From contig NZ_AUNB01000027.1 of the NCBI RefSeq assembly GCF_000714545.1, positions 1 to 44,513 of the forward strand: a DNA stretch of 44,513 bases, in the 5' to 3' direction. A program made the position numbers and the translations under genes. Under the pieces are notes generated by a model that saw nothing but the letters and a program-made list of their open reading frames with translations, did no database searches and was not told the DNA's origin. Below are positions 34,354 through 42,810 of the stretch, piece by piece; position 1 is the first letter of the stretch; each line of letters starts with the position of its first letter. This DNA comes from Thioclava indica (GTDB lineage: Bacteria > Pseudomonadota > Alphaproteobacteria > Rhodobacterales > Rhodobacteraceae).

Positions 34354-36435
34354 TTAGTCAATCAAGGGTGCGCGTGCGGTGCGTGGGGCAGGCTTTGAGA
34401 ACTGGTCACTGACCAAGGCGATGGCGGGAATTAAGCTTGTTTCGCTCAGTGCTGGCCCTAACGCATCATGCGATTGCGCGGTGTCAAAGATGCCGTGATG
34501 GGTTTTGTCCCAGTAAAACGGCATCGCGATCACCTCATAAATTGCCTTCCACCCCGCCAATGCGCCAAGCGGAAAATAGAGATGCAGCGAGGGCACCCAT
34601 TTGATTAGATGGCGGTGTTCCTCGTGGCGCACGGCCCACATGCCAGCGGCGATATTGATCAGTTCCGAGGCCACGAACAGCGCCATCATCGGCCAAAACA
34701 GAACGGCTGGCATGTTGGACGCAATCGGATGCCACAGGCCGAACAGCGTGATCCAGAAGCTCCACAGAACCGGTGCGAGAATGTATTGCGATAGCGAGCC
34801 AAGGATCAGGATTTGCACGCCGATAAACCGCTTGGTGCCAAGATCGCGCCAAAGCTGCAGCGGGTCGCGCATATGCACCGACCACGTCATCGCATAGCCC
34901 TTGAGCCAGCGCGAGCGTTGCTTGACCCACGGGATCGCGCGGCAATTGGCCTCTTCATAGGTGACGGCAGGGATCAGTTCGGTGCGATAGCCGTGGCGCG
35001 CCAGACGCACGCCCAGATCGGCATCCTCAGTCACGTTATGGGCATCCCAGCCACCCAGTTTTTCCAGCGCATCACGGCGGAAAAACAGGGTCGTTCCCCC
35101 CAAGGGCACCACGAACCCTAGCCGCGCGAGACCCGGCAGAAACATCCGGAACCAAGTCGCATATTCGATCGTGAAACAGCGCGACAGCCAGTTGGTGCGC
35201 GGATTGTAGTAATCGAGAATCCCTTGCAGGCAAGCCACCTCGGCGGGTGCCTGTGCGAAGTGGCGCGCCACGATATGGAGCTGATCGGGTTCGGGCGCAT
35301 CCTCGGCATCCCACACACCAATCACCGAGCCACGACAAAAGCTGAGCGCGTAATTCAGCGCGCGCGGCTTGGTCTTGATCGGGCCGTCGGGCACGCTTAC
35401 GACGCGCATCCAACGCGGCAATTGCGTGCGCGCCAAAGCGTCGCGCGTGATCGTATCGCTTTGCTCGGCTACAAGAATGACGTCCAGCAATTCGCGCGGA
35501 TAGGTCAGCTTTCCCAACCGCTCGACCAGCCGCGCCGCGATGTCGTTTTCGCGAAACAGCGGCACCATCACCGAAATAATCGGCAGGCGCGGCGGTGGGC
35601 CAGCCTTTGGACGGCGCTCTGGAACGGGACGCGCGTCGGCCTTGCGCAACGCGCTGAATTCGGCGGCAAAGGCCATCAGCTTTAGCCCCATCGAGGCGAT
35701 CAAGGTCAGCATGACCCAGCCAAACAGCGCCCCAAAAATCCATTGCGGCGCAAACAAAAGACCCAAGCAAGTCAAAATGACGAACGCCGTTGCGATCCGC
35801 GCGGCTCGGGCCTCATTATGGGTGCGACAGCTTTCGGCAAGATCGACCTTGACCTCGGCGCGCCGGATCAGCGCGGTTTGGCGGCGGCGCAGCAGGCTTT
35901 CATGGACCTCACGCTCGGGGGCAAGCATCATGCGATAGGGGGCGAATTTGGCGGGCAGCTCTGATTTCAGCGCTGCAAAACTCTCGGGGCGCGCGGTGGC
36001 GATGACGGTATGCCCGCCGATCTGACGCCAAGGCACCATCGCCTGCGCCAGACACAGCTCTGCCCCAAGCGCGTCAATCAAGCGCGGGTCGGGGTGCTCG
36101 CGCGTCAGATCAACGACAGAGACCTGCCATTGCCGCGCCAAAGCGGCCATCAGGGCGGGCTCATCAACCCAACCATGGGTGAGCAGAATATCCCCGAGAC
36201 GGACGTCTTCGCGTTGGCGCAGCGCAAGCGCCTTGAGCAGGTTGCCCGGCTCGACCTCGCCCATTTCCAGCAGGATCTGGCCCAGTGGCGTGCGCAGCGC
36301 TGGCCCCGAATGAGATTTCGGGAACACCCGCTGCCGGCGTGGTGCGGGCGTTACGTTTTGCTGCGACGAAAGCGGCGGCGCATCCTGTGCGACACTTTCA
36401 AACGGTTCCACGATACTTGCCTTGGCCTGCGCCAT
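34354..36435 (-). CDS. NfrB-like glycosyltransferase: MshEN domain + GT2 membrane synthase
   Basis: A 693-residue processive-type glycosyltransferase with an N-terminal regulatory domain. Residues about 48-115 contain the tandem MshEN pattern LGQILLEMGEVEPGNLLKAL and RLGDILLTHGWVDEPALMAA, known in other proteins to bind c-di-GMP. Two membrane helices near 213-255 follow. The GT2 catalytic domain (about 285-520) has ISVMVPLFREND, the metal-binding WDAEDAPEPD, acid/base TEDADLG and the QRSRWLKG motif of polymerising synthases. More membrane helices form the C-terminus. It resembles E. coli NfrB, a c-di-GMP-activated exopolysaccharide synthase. A perfect CtrA box lies 47 bp upstream and a hairpin separates it from carA. 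The ATG at 36435 has AGGGGC before it. The sugar polymer made is unknown. Confidence 0.88.
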   Translation of the reverse strand: MAQAKASIVEPFESVAQDAPPLSSQQNVTPAPRRQRVFPKSHSGPALRTPLGQILLEMGEVEPGNLLKALALRQREDVRLGDILLTHGWVDEPALMAALARQWQVSVVDLTREHPDPRLIDALGAELCLAQAMVPWRQIGGHTVIATARPESFAALKSELPAKFAPYRMMLAPEREVHESLLRRRQTALIRRAEVKVDLAESCRTHNEARAARIATAFVILTCLGLLFAPQWIFGALFGWVMLTLIASMGLKLMAFAAEFSALRKADARPVPERRPKAGPPPRLPIISVMVPLFRENDIAARLVERLGKLTYPRELLDVILVAEQSDTITRDALARTQLPRWMRVVSVPDGPIKTKPRALNYALSFCRGSVIGVWDAEDAPEPDQLHIVARHFAQAPAEVACLQGILDYYNPRTNWLSRCFTIEYATWFRMFLPGLARLGFVVPLGGTTLFFRRDALEKLGGWDAHNVTEDADLGVRLARHGYRTELIPAVTYEEANCRAIPWVKQRSRWLKGYAMTWSVHMRDPLQLWRDLGTKRFIGVQILILGSLSQYILAPVLWSFWITLFGLWHPIASNMPAVLFWPMMALFVASELINIAAGMWAVRHEEHRHLIKWVPSLHLYFPLGALAGWKAIYEVIAMPFYWDKTHHGIFDTAQSHDALGPALSETSLIPAIALVSDQFSKPAPRTARAPLID

Positions 36436-36481
36436 GAGTCGCCCCTAACCACTGTCCCGCACTCAACATGCGGACGCAGGG

Positions 36482-36497
36482 TTAACGGGGGGTTAAC
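36482..36497. promoter_or_regulatory. Perfect CtrA binding site
   Basis: TTAA-CGGGGGG-TTAAC fits the CtrA consensus TTAA-N7-TTAA(C) exactly, and the site is symmetrical enough to match on both strands. It lies 47 bp upstream of the MshEN-GT2 gene and beyond the hairpin that follows carA. It is therefore placed to control the glycosyltransferase. No clear -10 element was found. Confidence 0.65.
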
Positions 36498-36512
36498 GCA
36501 TCAAGGGCATTG

Positions 36513-36549
36513 CGTGGCATTCGCGCCGTGAGGGCGCAAAAATGCCACG
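36513..36549 (-). terminator. Hairpin after carA
   Basis: A 9-bp outer stem (CGTGGCATT at 36513-36521 with AATGCCACG at 36541-36549) and a 5-bp inner stem (GCGCC/GGCGC) begin four bases after the carA stop. There is no T run, so it may end transcription only in part. Confidence 0.5.
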
Positions 36550-36552
36550 AAT

Positions 36553-37719
36553 TCAACCGGCTTTGCGCGTGCGCATCGCATCGGCGAAGCGTTCAAACAG
36601 GTAATAGCTGTCTTGCGGTCCGGGGCTGGCTTCGGGGTGGTGTTGCACCGAGAAGACCGGGCGATCTTGCAGGGCGATGCCGCAATTGGAGCCATCAAAC
36701 AGCGAGATATGCGTTTCAGTGACACCCTCAGGCAGCGTTTGACTATCGACCGTAAAGCCGTGGTTCATCGAGGTGATCTCAACCTTGCCGGTGGTCAGAT
36801 CTTTCACCGGATGGTTGGCCCCGTGATGGCCGTGACTCATCTTGATCGTCTTGGCCCCCAGTGCAAGCGCCAGCATCTGGTGACCAAGGCAAATCCCGAA
36901 AACCGGCAGTTGCGCTTCGAGCACACCATTGATCATCGGCACGGCATAAATACCTGTTGCCGCAGGATCGCCCGGACCGTTGGACAGAAACACGCCATCG
37001 GGGTTCAGCGCGAGCACATCTTCGGCAGTCGCGGTTGCGGGCAGCACAGTCACATCGCAGCCCGCAGAGGCCAGACAGCGCAGAATGTTGCGTTTCGCAC
37101 CGTAATCGATCGCGACAACCTTAAGATCATTGCCCTTGGCGGCCGTGTAACCCTCGGGCCAAGCCCAACGCATCTGATCCCAGTGGTAGCTTTGCGCGCA
37201 GGTCACGTCCTTGGCCAGATCCAGCCCCTCAAGCCCCGACCAATCGCGCGCCTTTTTCACCAGCGCTTCGATGTCAAACTCGCCATCGGGATTATAAGCC
37301 AGCGCGACATGGGGCGCGCCTTGCTGACGGATCGCGCGGGTCAGGCGGCGGGTGTCAACGCCACCCACGCCGATGCGCCCGCGTTTTGCCAGCCAGTCCA
37401 CCAGATCCTCGCTTGCGCGCCAGTTGCTTGGCTCGGTCGGGTCCCATTTGACCACCATGCCAGCCGCCACCGGATCGCCGGTTTCATCGTCATCGGGGTT
37501 CACGCCCGTGTTGCCGATATGGGGAAAGGTAAAGGTCACGACCTGACCCGCATAGGACGGATCGGTCATGATTTCCTGATAGCCCGTCATCGCGGTGTTG
37601 AACACCAGCTCGGCCACCGTTTCACCGGTTGCGCCAAATCCGCGACCATAAAAGAGTTGTCCATCCGCCAACGCGATCAAGGCGGTGGGCTTTTCCGATG
37701 CAGTCTGACTTGCAGGCAT
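36553..37719 (-). CDS. carA: Carbamoyl-phosphate synthase small subunit
   Basis: The glutaminase subunit that supplies ammonia to CarB for carbamoyl phosphate, used in arginine and pyrimidine synthesis, in the cytoplasm. The N-terminal domain has FNTAMTGYQEIMTDPSYAGQ, and the class I amidotransferase domain has SNGPGDP (246-252), FGICLGHQ with the nucleophile Cys277, and VQHHPEASPGP with His361 and Glu363. The catalytic triad is complete. Length is 388 residues, normal. The ATG at 37719 has GGGGAG upstream. It is monocistronic here, with carB not adjacent. It diverges from a YqeY gene; the 167-bp space between holds both promoters and the direct repeat ATCAA-cgaa-ATCAA. Confidence 0.97.
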   Translation of the reverse strand: MPASQTASEKPTALIALADGQLFYGRGFGATGETVAELVFNTAMTGYQEIMTDPSYAGQVVTFTFPHIGNTGVNPDDDETGDPVAAGMVVKWDPTEPSNWRASEDLVDWLAKRGRIGVGGVDTRRLTRAIRQQGAPHVALAYNPDGEFDIEALVKKARDWSGLEGLDLAKDVTCAQSYHWDQMRWAWPEGYTAAKGNDLKVVAIDYGAKRNILRCLASAGCDVTVLPATATAEDVLALNPDGVFLSNGPGDPAATGIYAVPMINGVLEAQLPVFGICLGHQMLALALGAKTIKMSHGHHGANHPVKDLTTGKVEITSMNHGFTVDSQTLPEGVTETHISLFDGSNCGIALQDRPVFSVQHHPEASPGPQDSYYLFERFADAMRTRKAG

Positions 37720-37886
37720 GGCGCGACTCCCCGAGGCAAAATTCGACGGAACTTAGGCGCGCGCCACGCGCGGGTCAAGGGCTCGCGAGAGATTTGTATT
37801 TATCAACGAAATCAATAATTTGCAGCGGTTGTGCGCATTTCGCAAAGCGGCTATTCTGGCGGCTTGCTGCATAAAGGACGTAGATT

Positions 37887-38351
37887 ATGCAAATGCGCGA
37901 ACAGATCGCAACGGCGCTGAAGTCAGCGATGAAGAACAAGGATCGCGAGCGGCTTTCGACGCTGCGCTTGATCAATGCGGCCATCAAGGACCGCGAGATT
38001 GCGATGCGCTCGGAAGGCGAGGGTGAAGGCACGGTCGGTGATCCCGAAGTGCTTGCGATCATGGGAAAAATGGTCAAGCAACGGCAGGAAAGCGCGCGCG
38101 CTTATGAAGAGGGCGGGCGGCTGGAACTGGCCGAAAAAGAGCTGTCGGAAGTCGCGGTGATCGAAGATTTCCTGCCCCGCCAGCTGAGCGAAGATGAGGT
38201 GTCAGCGGCTATTGATAGCGCGATCGCCAAGCTCGGTGCAGATTCGATCCGCGATATGGGTCGCGTAATGGGCGAGCTGAAAGCGCAATTCACCGGCCAG
38301 ATGGATTTCTCGAAAGTCGGCCCGCAGGTCAAGGATCGCCTCGCCTCGTAA
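37887..38351 (+). CDS. GatB/YqeY domain protein
   Basis: A 154-residue protein consisting of one YqeY domain, related to the C-terminal tail of GatB, the tRNA-binding part of the Asp/Glu-tRNA amidotransferase. Typical features are KSAMKNKDRERLSTLRLIN near the start, KMVKQRQESARAYEEGGR in the middle, and DFLPRQLSEDEV followed by DMGRVMGELK in the second half. Proteins of this type are widespread; their exact function is not settled. The ATG at 37887 has AAAGGA eight bases upstream; another ATG follows two codons later. In many Rhodobacterales I recall this gene next to carA, in line with the divergent arrangement here. It precedes a small lipoprotein gene by 49 bp. Confidence 0.9.
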   Translation: MQMREQIATALKSAMKNKDRERLSTLRLINAAIKDREIAMRSEGEGEGTVGDPEVLAIMGKMVKQRQESARAYEEGGRLELAEKELSEVAVIEDFLPRQLSEDEVSAAIDSAIAKLGADSIRDMGRVMGELKAQFTGQMDFSKVGPQVKDRLAS

Positions 38352-38400
38352 ACAGGCGGGCGTTTGCTTTTGCGGCTATGTGCGTGAGGGGGCGCGCGAT

Positions 38401-38817
38401 ATGTTCAACCGCTTGAAACTGCACGTGTTGGGCGTGTCAGCACTGCTTGGCGCTTGCGTGCCCACGGCGGGGTTGGACGAGATCAAACGCAGCTATCCTG
38501 ACAGGCAAATGTTTCAGTTCTCCTCCCGCGTTGCTGGCGGGGAACTGGGCTATCTTTGTGCGCCCGGTGTAACGCCGCGCGCGACCAAAGCCCGTGCGCG
38601 CAAGGCGCATGCGGCTTATGAGGCCGAGATTCGCACCTATGGTGACACCTTTGCCGCAGAGCTGGTGGGGGCGCTGACGGCGGGCACCTCGCCAAAGGCG
38701 GCCACGCGAAAGGTCAATGGCGACAGCGCGGTTTGGGCGCGCCAAGCGGCCCTCAAGATTGAGAAAACCTATCAATGTCTGCCGATTTCCGGCCCCGGTG
38801 TGGGCGTGCAGGATTAG
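38401..38817 (+). CDS. Small lipoprotein of unknown function
   Basis: A 138-residue protein with a lipoprotein signal peptide (MFNRLKLHVLGVSALLGAC), lipobox LGAC with Cys19 as the lipidation site. After it, the segment YPDRQMFQFSSRVAGGELGY is followed by two more cysteines (CAPGV, and CLPIS near the end), which may form a disulfide. I recognise no family. I placed the start at the ATG at 38401, with GAGGGGG eight bases upstream, in preference to a GTG seven codons earlier that would lengthen the signal peptide. It lies 49 bp after the YqeY gene and ends three bases before the convergent DUF2244 gene. Confidence 0.65.
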   Translation: MFNRLKLHVLGVSALLGACVPTAGLDEIKRSYPDRQMFQFSSRVAGGELGYLCAPGVTPRATKARARKAHAAYEAEIRTYGDTFAAELVGALTAGTSPKAATRKVNGDSAVWARQAALKIEKTYQCLPISGPGVGVQD

Positions 38818-38820
38818 GCG

Positions 38821-39345
38821 CTAAAGCGGGTCTGGCACACTCGCCTTGGCGATGTGGCGGGTGAGTTCGCCGTGTAAATCGCGCCGTTCCTCGGGAGACA
38901 GAAACGCGCCGATCTCGACCTCGCGCGGACCGCCAAGCAGCGTAAGGTAGTTGGGCACCGGGCCACCCTTGACGTGCATTTCGACGCGGACCCAATGCGG
39001 GTTGGCCTCCCAGTCGCGTGCTTCGGCGCGCCCCGGATCGCGACGGATCAGGCGCAGCTTTTGCGGGCTGAAGGACAGCACCTCGCGCACTTCGCCGGTG
39101 CGGTAGCTTGCAGAGATCGCCCACCAGACCCCGGCCACGGTTGCCATGACGAAAGGCAAAAGCCACCACAGCTCCACCCGCCCGAGCACCGCAAAAAGCG
39201 GCAGGCTGATCAGGGTGACGAAGATCACGATGAAAATCACAAACCCTTTGCGCGGCAAGGAGCGGTAAGGCCACAAATGCAGCTCGGTTGCGGGGGCATC
39301 CGCTTGCCCCTCGGTGGGGGCGGTTTCGATCCAGCGATAGGGCAT
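38821..39345 (-). CDS. DUF2244 family membrane protein
   Basis: A 174-residue integral membrane protein. Two helices (about 35-55, FVIFIVIFVTLISLPLFAVL, and 59-79, LWWLLPFVMATVAGVWWA) are preceded by a short LHLWPYRSLPRKGF. A cytoplasmic C-domain follows, with EVLSFSPQKLRLIRRDPGRA and NPHWVRVEMHV. This order is the pattern of DUF2244, whose function is unknown. Members are often found near cytochrome oxidase genes in alphaproteobacteria, as here, downstream of ctaD after a terminator. The ATG at 39345 has GAGAGAG upstream. Because the ctaD terminator lies between, it is likely transcribed from its own promoter or by read-through. Confidence 0.82.
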   Translation of the reverse strand: MPYRWIETAPTEGQADAPATELHLWPYRSLPRKGFVIFIVIFVTLISLPLFAVLGRVELWWLLPFVMATVAGVWWAISASYRTGEVREVLSFSPQKLRLIRRDPGRAEARDWEANPHWVRVEMHVKGGPVPNYLTLLGGPREVEIGAFLSPEERRDLHGELTRHIAKASVPDPL

Positions 39346-39423
39346 TGGCTCTCTCGGTCACGCGGGCTTTCAGACTAACGCGGGTTGCAGGTCCCGCAAA
39401 GCGTCACGCGCGGGTTGCAACAA

Positions 39424-39453
39424 AAACGGCCCCGGATTAATTCGGGGCCGTTT
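39424..39453 (-). terminator. Intrinsic terminator of ctaD
   Basis: A perfect 11-bp stem (AAACGGCCCCG at 39424-39434 and its complement at 39443-39453) with an eight-base loop is followed on the minus strand by a run of T. It lies 25 bp after the ctaD stop. Confidence 0.88.
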
Positions 39454-39477
39454 CAAGTTCAGGAGACGGGAGCCCCG

Positions 39478-41151
39478 CTAATGGGAATGGGCGTGATCCC
39501 AGTCCTCACGTTTGGGAAGCTGCTCGAACGTATGCTCGGGCGGCGGGCAGGGCAGGGTCCATTCCAGCGTATCTGCATATTCGTTCCAGTAGTTGTTCTC
39601 GGTCACGCGCTTGCCGAAGAACAGCGTGTAGAACACGATGCCGATGAAGAAGATGAAGCTGGCAAACGAGATGAACGCGCCGATCGAGCTGACATAGTTC
39701 CAAGTCGCGAACGCCTCGGGATAGTCGATGTAGCGGCGCGGCATGCCCTGACGGCCCAAGAAGTGCTGCGGGAAGAAGATCATGTTCGAGCCGATGAACA
39801 TCGCCCAGAAATGCACTTTGCCCGCCCATTCCGGGTATTGCCGCCCCGACATCTTGCCGATCCAGAAATAGATCCCGGCAAAGATCGCGAACACAGCGCC
39901 AAGCGACATCACATAGTGGAAGTGTGCCACGACGTAATAGGTGTCGTGATAGACACGATCAAGCGGCGCCTGGCTAAGAACCACGCCGGTCACGCCGCCG
40001 ATGGTGAACAGGAACAGGAACCCAAGCGCCCAAAGCATCGGCGTCTTGAACTGGATAGACCCGCCCCACATCGTTGCGATCCAGCTAAATACCTTCACGC
40101 CCGTGGGCACCGCAATCACCATCGTCGCCACCATGAAGTAGCTTTGCTGCGTTAGCGACAGACCCACCGTGTACATGTGGTGTGCCCAGACGACAAAGCC
40201 CAGCACGCCGATTGCCACCATCGCATAGACCATCGGCAGATAGCCAAAGACCGGCTTGCGCGAGAAGGTCGCGATGACGTGGCTGATGATGCCAAAGCCC
40301 GGCAGGATGATGATATAGACCTCGGGGTGACCGAAGAACCACAGGATGTGCTGATACAGGATCGGATCGCCACCGCCCGAAGGATCAAAGAAGGTGGTGC
40401 CGAAATTGCGATCCATCAGCAGCATGGTGATCGCGCCCGCCAGAACCGGTAGAGACAGCAGGATCAGCCACGATGTGACAAAGATCGACCAAGCAAACAG
40501 CGGCACCTTATGCAGCGTCATGCCCGGTGTACGCATGTTGAGGAACGTGGTGATCATGTTGATCGCGCCCAAAATCGAGCTTGCGCCAGAAACGTGCACG
40601 GCAAAGATCGCCAGATCCATCGAATAGCCGGATTCATTGGTTGAAAGCGGCGGATACAGAACCCAGCCCACGCCAGACCCCATGCCACCACCGCCACCCG
40701 GCGCCAGCAACGAAGCAATCCCCAGCGAGGTGCCTGCCACATACAGCCAGTAGCTGAGGTTGTTCATCCGCGGGAACGCCATATCCGGCGCGCCGATCTG
40801 GAGCGGCATGAAATAGTTGCCAAAGCCCCCGAATAGCGCGGGAATCACCACGAAGAACATCATCAGAACGCCGTGATAAGTGATCATCACGTTCCAAAGG
40901 TGCCCATCGGGGGTGCATTCCTCGGCCGCGTTCGCAATGAAACGCGCGCCTTCCTGGCACATGTATTGCACGCCGGGCTCCATCAGCTCGAGGCGCATAT
41001 AAACAGTGAATAGAACCGAGATCAGGCCAACAAAACCTGCGGTAAACAGGTAGAGGATGCCGATATCTTTGTGGTTGGTGGACATGAACCAACGGGTAAA
41101 GAACCCGCGGCTGTCATGCGCACCATCGCCGTGAACGGCTGCGTCCGCCAT
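39478..41151 (-). CDS. ctaD: Cytochrome c oxidase subunit I (aa3 type)
   Basis: The catalytic subunit of the aa3 terminal oxidase, with haem a, haem a3 and CuB, reducing O2 and pumping protons. The 557 residues align with Paracoccus CtaD with a one-residue shift: haem a ligand His93 ([10 protein letters not shown]), D-channel Asp123 ([13 protein letters not shown]), CuB His and cross-linked Tyr with the gating Glu in [20 protein letters not shown], CuB His-His in WAHHMYTVG, and K-channel Lys in [10 protein letters not shown]. The haem His pair lies in [12 protein letters not shown]. All are intact. The ATG at 41151 has GGGAG upstream. Its partners ctaC, ctaB, ctaG and ctaE are not in the window. 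The cytochrome c550 gene lies 247 bp upstream on the same strand, as in Paracoccus, where that protein delivers electrons to this oxidase. Confidence 0.97.
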   Translation of the reverse strand: MADAAVHGDGAHDSRGFFTRWFMSTNHKDIGILYLFTAGFVGLISVLFTVYMRLELMEPGVQYMCQEGARFIANAAEECTPDGHLWNVMITYHGVLMMFFVVIPALFGGFGNYFMPLQIGAPDMAFPRMNNLSYWLYVAGTSLGIASLLAPGGGGGMGSGVGWVLYPPLSTNESGYSMDLAIFAVHVSGASSILGAINMITTFLNMRTPGMTLHKVPLFAWSIFVTSWLILLSLPVLAGAITMLLMDRNFGTTFFDPSGGGDPILYQHILWFFGHPEVYIIILPGFGIISHVIATFSRKPVFGYLPMVYAMVAIGVLGFVVWAHHMYTVGLSLTQQSYFMVATMVIAVPTGVKVFSWIATMWGGSIQFKTPMLWALGFLFLFTIGGVTGVVLSQAPLDRVYHDTYYVVAHFHYVMSLGAVFAIFAGIYFWIGKMSGRQYPEWAGKVHFWAMFIGSNMIFFPQHFLGRQGMPRRYIDYPEAFATWNYVSSIGAFISFASFIFFIGIVFYTLFFGKRVTENNYWNEYADTLEWTLPCPPPEHTFEQLPKREDWDHAHSH

Positions 41152-41345
41152 AGTAAACTCCCATATCTCCCTGCAGGCCGGGGTCTCCCTCCCATGGGCC
41201 TGAATAGGGTGACGTTATGGGGATTTCGCGCCCGTCGCAAGAATTCAGGACACGTAAGCGTGAAAAATTGTCGCAGGGGCGTGAGGTTTTTGCAGAATCG
41301 TGAATATTTGCATGTCGTTGCGCCGACCACGCTCGTTTCGACGAA

Positions 41346-41373
41346 AAAAGGCGAGCCCGAAGGCCCGCCTTTT
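41346..41373 (-). terminator. Intrinsic terminator of the cytochrome c550 gene
   Basis: AAAAGGCG (41346-41353) pairs with CGCCTTTT (41366-41373), with an inner GCC/GGC pairing and a small loop. On the minus strand it is followed by T residues. It lies 25 bp after the stop of the cytochrome gene. Confidence 0.82.
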
Positions 41374-41398
41374 CAACGTCTCATCGCGCAAGCGCTGC

Positions 41399-41827
41399 TT
41401 AGCTAGCTTCGCCCGGCGAAACCTCGGGGGAGGCAAGATAGGCGGCGATATCGGCCTGATCTTTCTTCTGCTTCCAGGTCATGCCCGATTTGGCTTTGGG
41501 ATCGCCGGTTTTCTCTTCGAGATAGGTGGACGGATCGGTCATGTATTCAGCGATGTCCGCTTCGGTCCAGACGGCACCGGTTTCGGCCAGCTCTTTGATG
41601 CCGTCCTTGTACCTAAAGCCTTCTACCGAAGCGACCGGGCGGCCCACGACGTTATAGAGGTTCGGGCCAACCTTGCCGCCTTTAACGATGGAAGTGCCAT
41701 CGGGCGCAGTGATTGCGTGGCAGGCTTTGCACTTTCTGAATTCTTTTTCCCCTTTGGCGACGTCCTGCGCGAAAGCAGGGCCAGCCAGAGCGATGGCGGT
41801 GATCGTGGCAATCAGGCTAAGTTTCAT
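41399..41827 (-). CDS. cycA: Cytochrome c550 (cytochrome c2 family)
   Basis: A soluble periplasmic electron carrier between the bc1 complex and terminal oxidases or reductases. A 20-residue Sec signal peptide (MKLSLIATITAIALAGPAFA) precedes the mature protein. Haem is bound at Cys33-Lys-Ala-Cys36-His37, and the sixth ligand is Met116 in KSGMTWK. Segments GGKVGPNLYNVVGR and VWTEADIAEYMTDP closely match cytochrome c550 of Paracoccus. Length is 142 residues. AAGGA lies before the ATG at 41827. It is followed by its own terminator and then ctaD on the same strand, consistent with delivery of electrons to the aa3 oxidase. Two small hairpins stand in the space upstream (41857-41898). Confidence 0.92.
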   Translation of the reverse strand: MKLSLIATITAIALAGPAFAQDVAKGEKEFRKCKACHAITAPDGTSIVKGGKVGPNLYNVVGRPVASVEGFRYKDGIKELAETGAVWTEADIAEYMTDPSTYLEEKTGDPKAKSGMTWKQKKDQADIAAYLASPEVSPGEAS

Positions 41828-41856
41828 CGCGTAATCCTTGTTTTATGTGAGTGTTG

Positions 41857-41898
41857 CGGGTCCTCCCGACCCGGCTTTCACAGACAGTCACGCTGTCT
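41857..41898. repeat. Pair of small hairpins between lipB and cycA
   Basis: CGGGTC-ctccc-GACCCG (41857-41873) and AGACAG-tcacg-CTGTCT (41882-41898) are two 6-bp stems separated by eight bases. They lie 45 bp beyond the lipB stop and 30 bp before the cycA start. They may end lipB transcription or shape the cycA leader. No T run was seen. Confidence 0.4.
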
Positions 41899-41942
41899 TG
41901 ATGGCGTTCATAACATGCAAATCGGGGGTGATGTCAGTAAAT

Positions 41943-42611
41943 TTATCGCGCGTGAGCAGGTTTGTCCCCGAATGTGCGCGCGAATGTCGCAGCCAACGCT
42001 ACGTCAAGATCGACCATCGTCGCAGGAATCCCCAAATCGACAAGGCTGGTCACGCCATGGTCGCGAATTCCGCAGGGGATGATTCCCTCGAAATGGCTGA
42101 GATCGGGGTCAACATTTATCGAGATGCCGTGAAAGCTGACCCATCGGCGCAGTTTGACCCCGATCGCCGCGATCTTGTCTTCGGCGGGCATACCATCGGC
42201 ACCCAGCGGCTTTTCAGGGCGCGTGACCCAGACGCCCACACGCCCGTCGCGGATCGCGCCGCTGACGTTGAATTCGGCCAGCGCCGCGATCACCCACTCC
42301 TCAAGCTGTTGCACGAATTTGCGCACATCGCGCCCGCGTTTGTTCAGGTCCAGCATGACATAGGCGATGCGCTGGCCCGGCCCGTGATAGGTGTATTGCC
42401 CGCCGCGCCCTGCCTCATAAACCGGGAAGCGATCCGGATCGACAAGATCGGCGCGCTTGGCCGAGGTGCCCGCCGTATAGATCGGGGGATGTTCGAGTAG
42501 CCAGATCATTTCATCCGCTTCACCCGCGTGGATTTGCGCAACGCGGGCTTCCATGAAAGAGAGCGCCTCGTCGTATTGCACGGGAGCCTCGCTGATACGC
42601 CACTCAACCAT
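41943..42611 (-). CDS. lipB: Lipoyl(octanoyl) transferase
   Basis: This enzyme transfers octanoyl groups from acyl carrier protein to the lipoyl domains of 2-oxoacid dehydrogenases and the glycine cleavage H protein, the first step of lipoate synthesis, in the cytoplasm. The catalytic Cys180 (EGIIPCGI) and Lys153 ([16 protein letters not shown]) are both present. The substrate-binding [12 protein letters not shown] is at 69-80. The length of 222 residues is normal. The ATG at 42611 is preceded by AAAGGA at a slightly long spacing. It is not adjacent to lipA. The palindrome TGACGTCA lies at 42646-42653, 34 bp upstream. Confidence 0.95.
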   Translation of the reverse strand: MVEWRISEAPVQYDEALSFMEARVAQIHAGEADEMIWLLEHPPIYTAGTSAKRADLVDPDRFPVYEAGRGGQYTYHGPGQRIAYVMLDLNKRGRDVRKFVQQLEEWVIAALAEFNVSGAIRDGRVGVWVTRPEKPLGADGMPAEDKIAAIGVKLRRWVSFHGISINVDPDLSHFEGIIPCGIRDHGVTSLVDLGIPATMVDLDVALAATFARTFGDKPAHAR

Positions 42612-42810
42612 GTCGCTATCCTTTCTGAGGCTGGAATTCCTTACCTGACGTCAATTTTGCTTGCCATAAACACGGTTCAAGCGCCAAAATTCACACAATC
42701 GTGACGCGTGCATGGCACCTTCGACAGTCGGCGGACCCGCCTTGCGCTGCGAAAATGGCTTTTGCCGATGAAAATGCAAGGCCGAAATTCTGGGATTGGG
42801 GGATCAAGAG

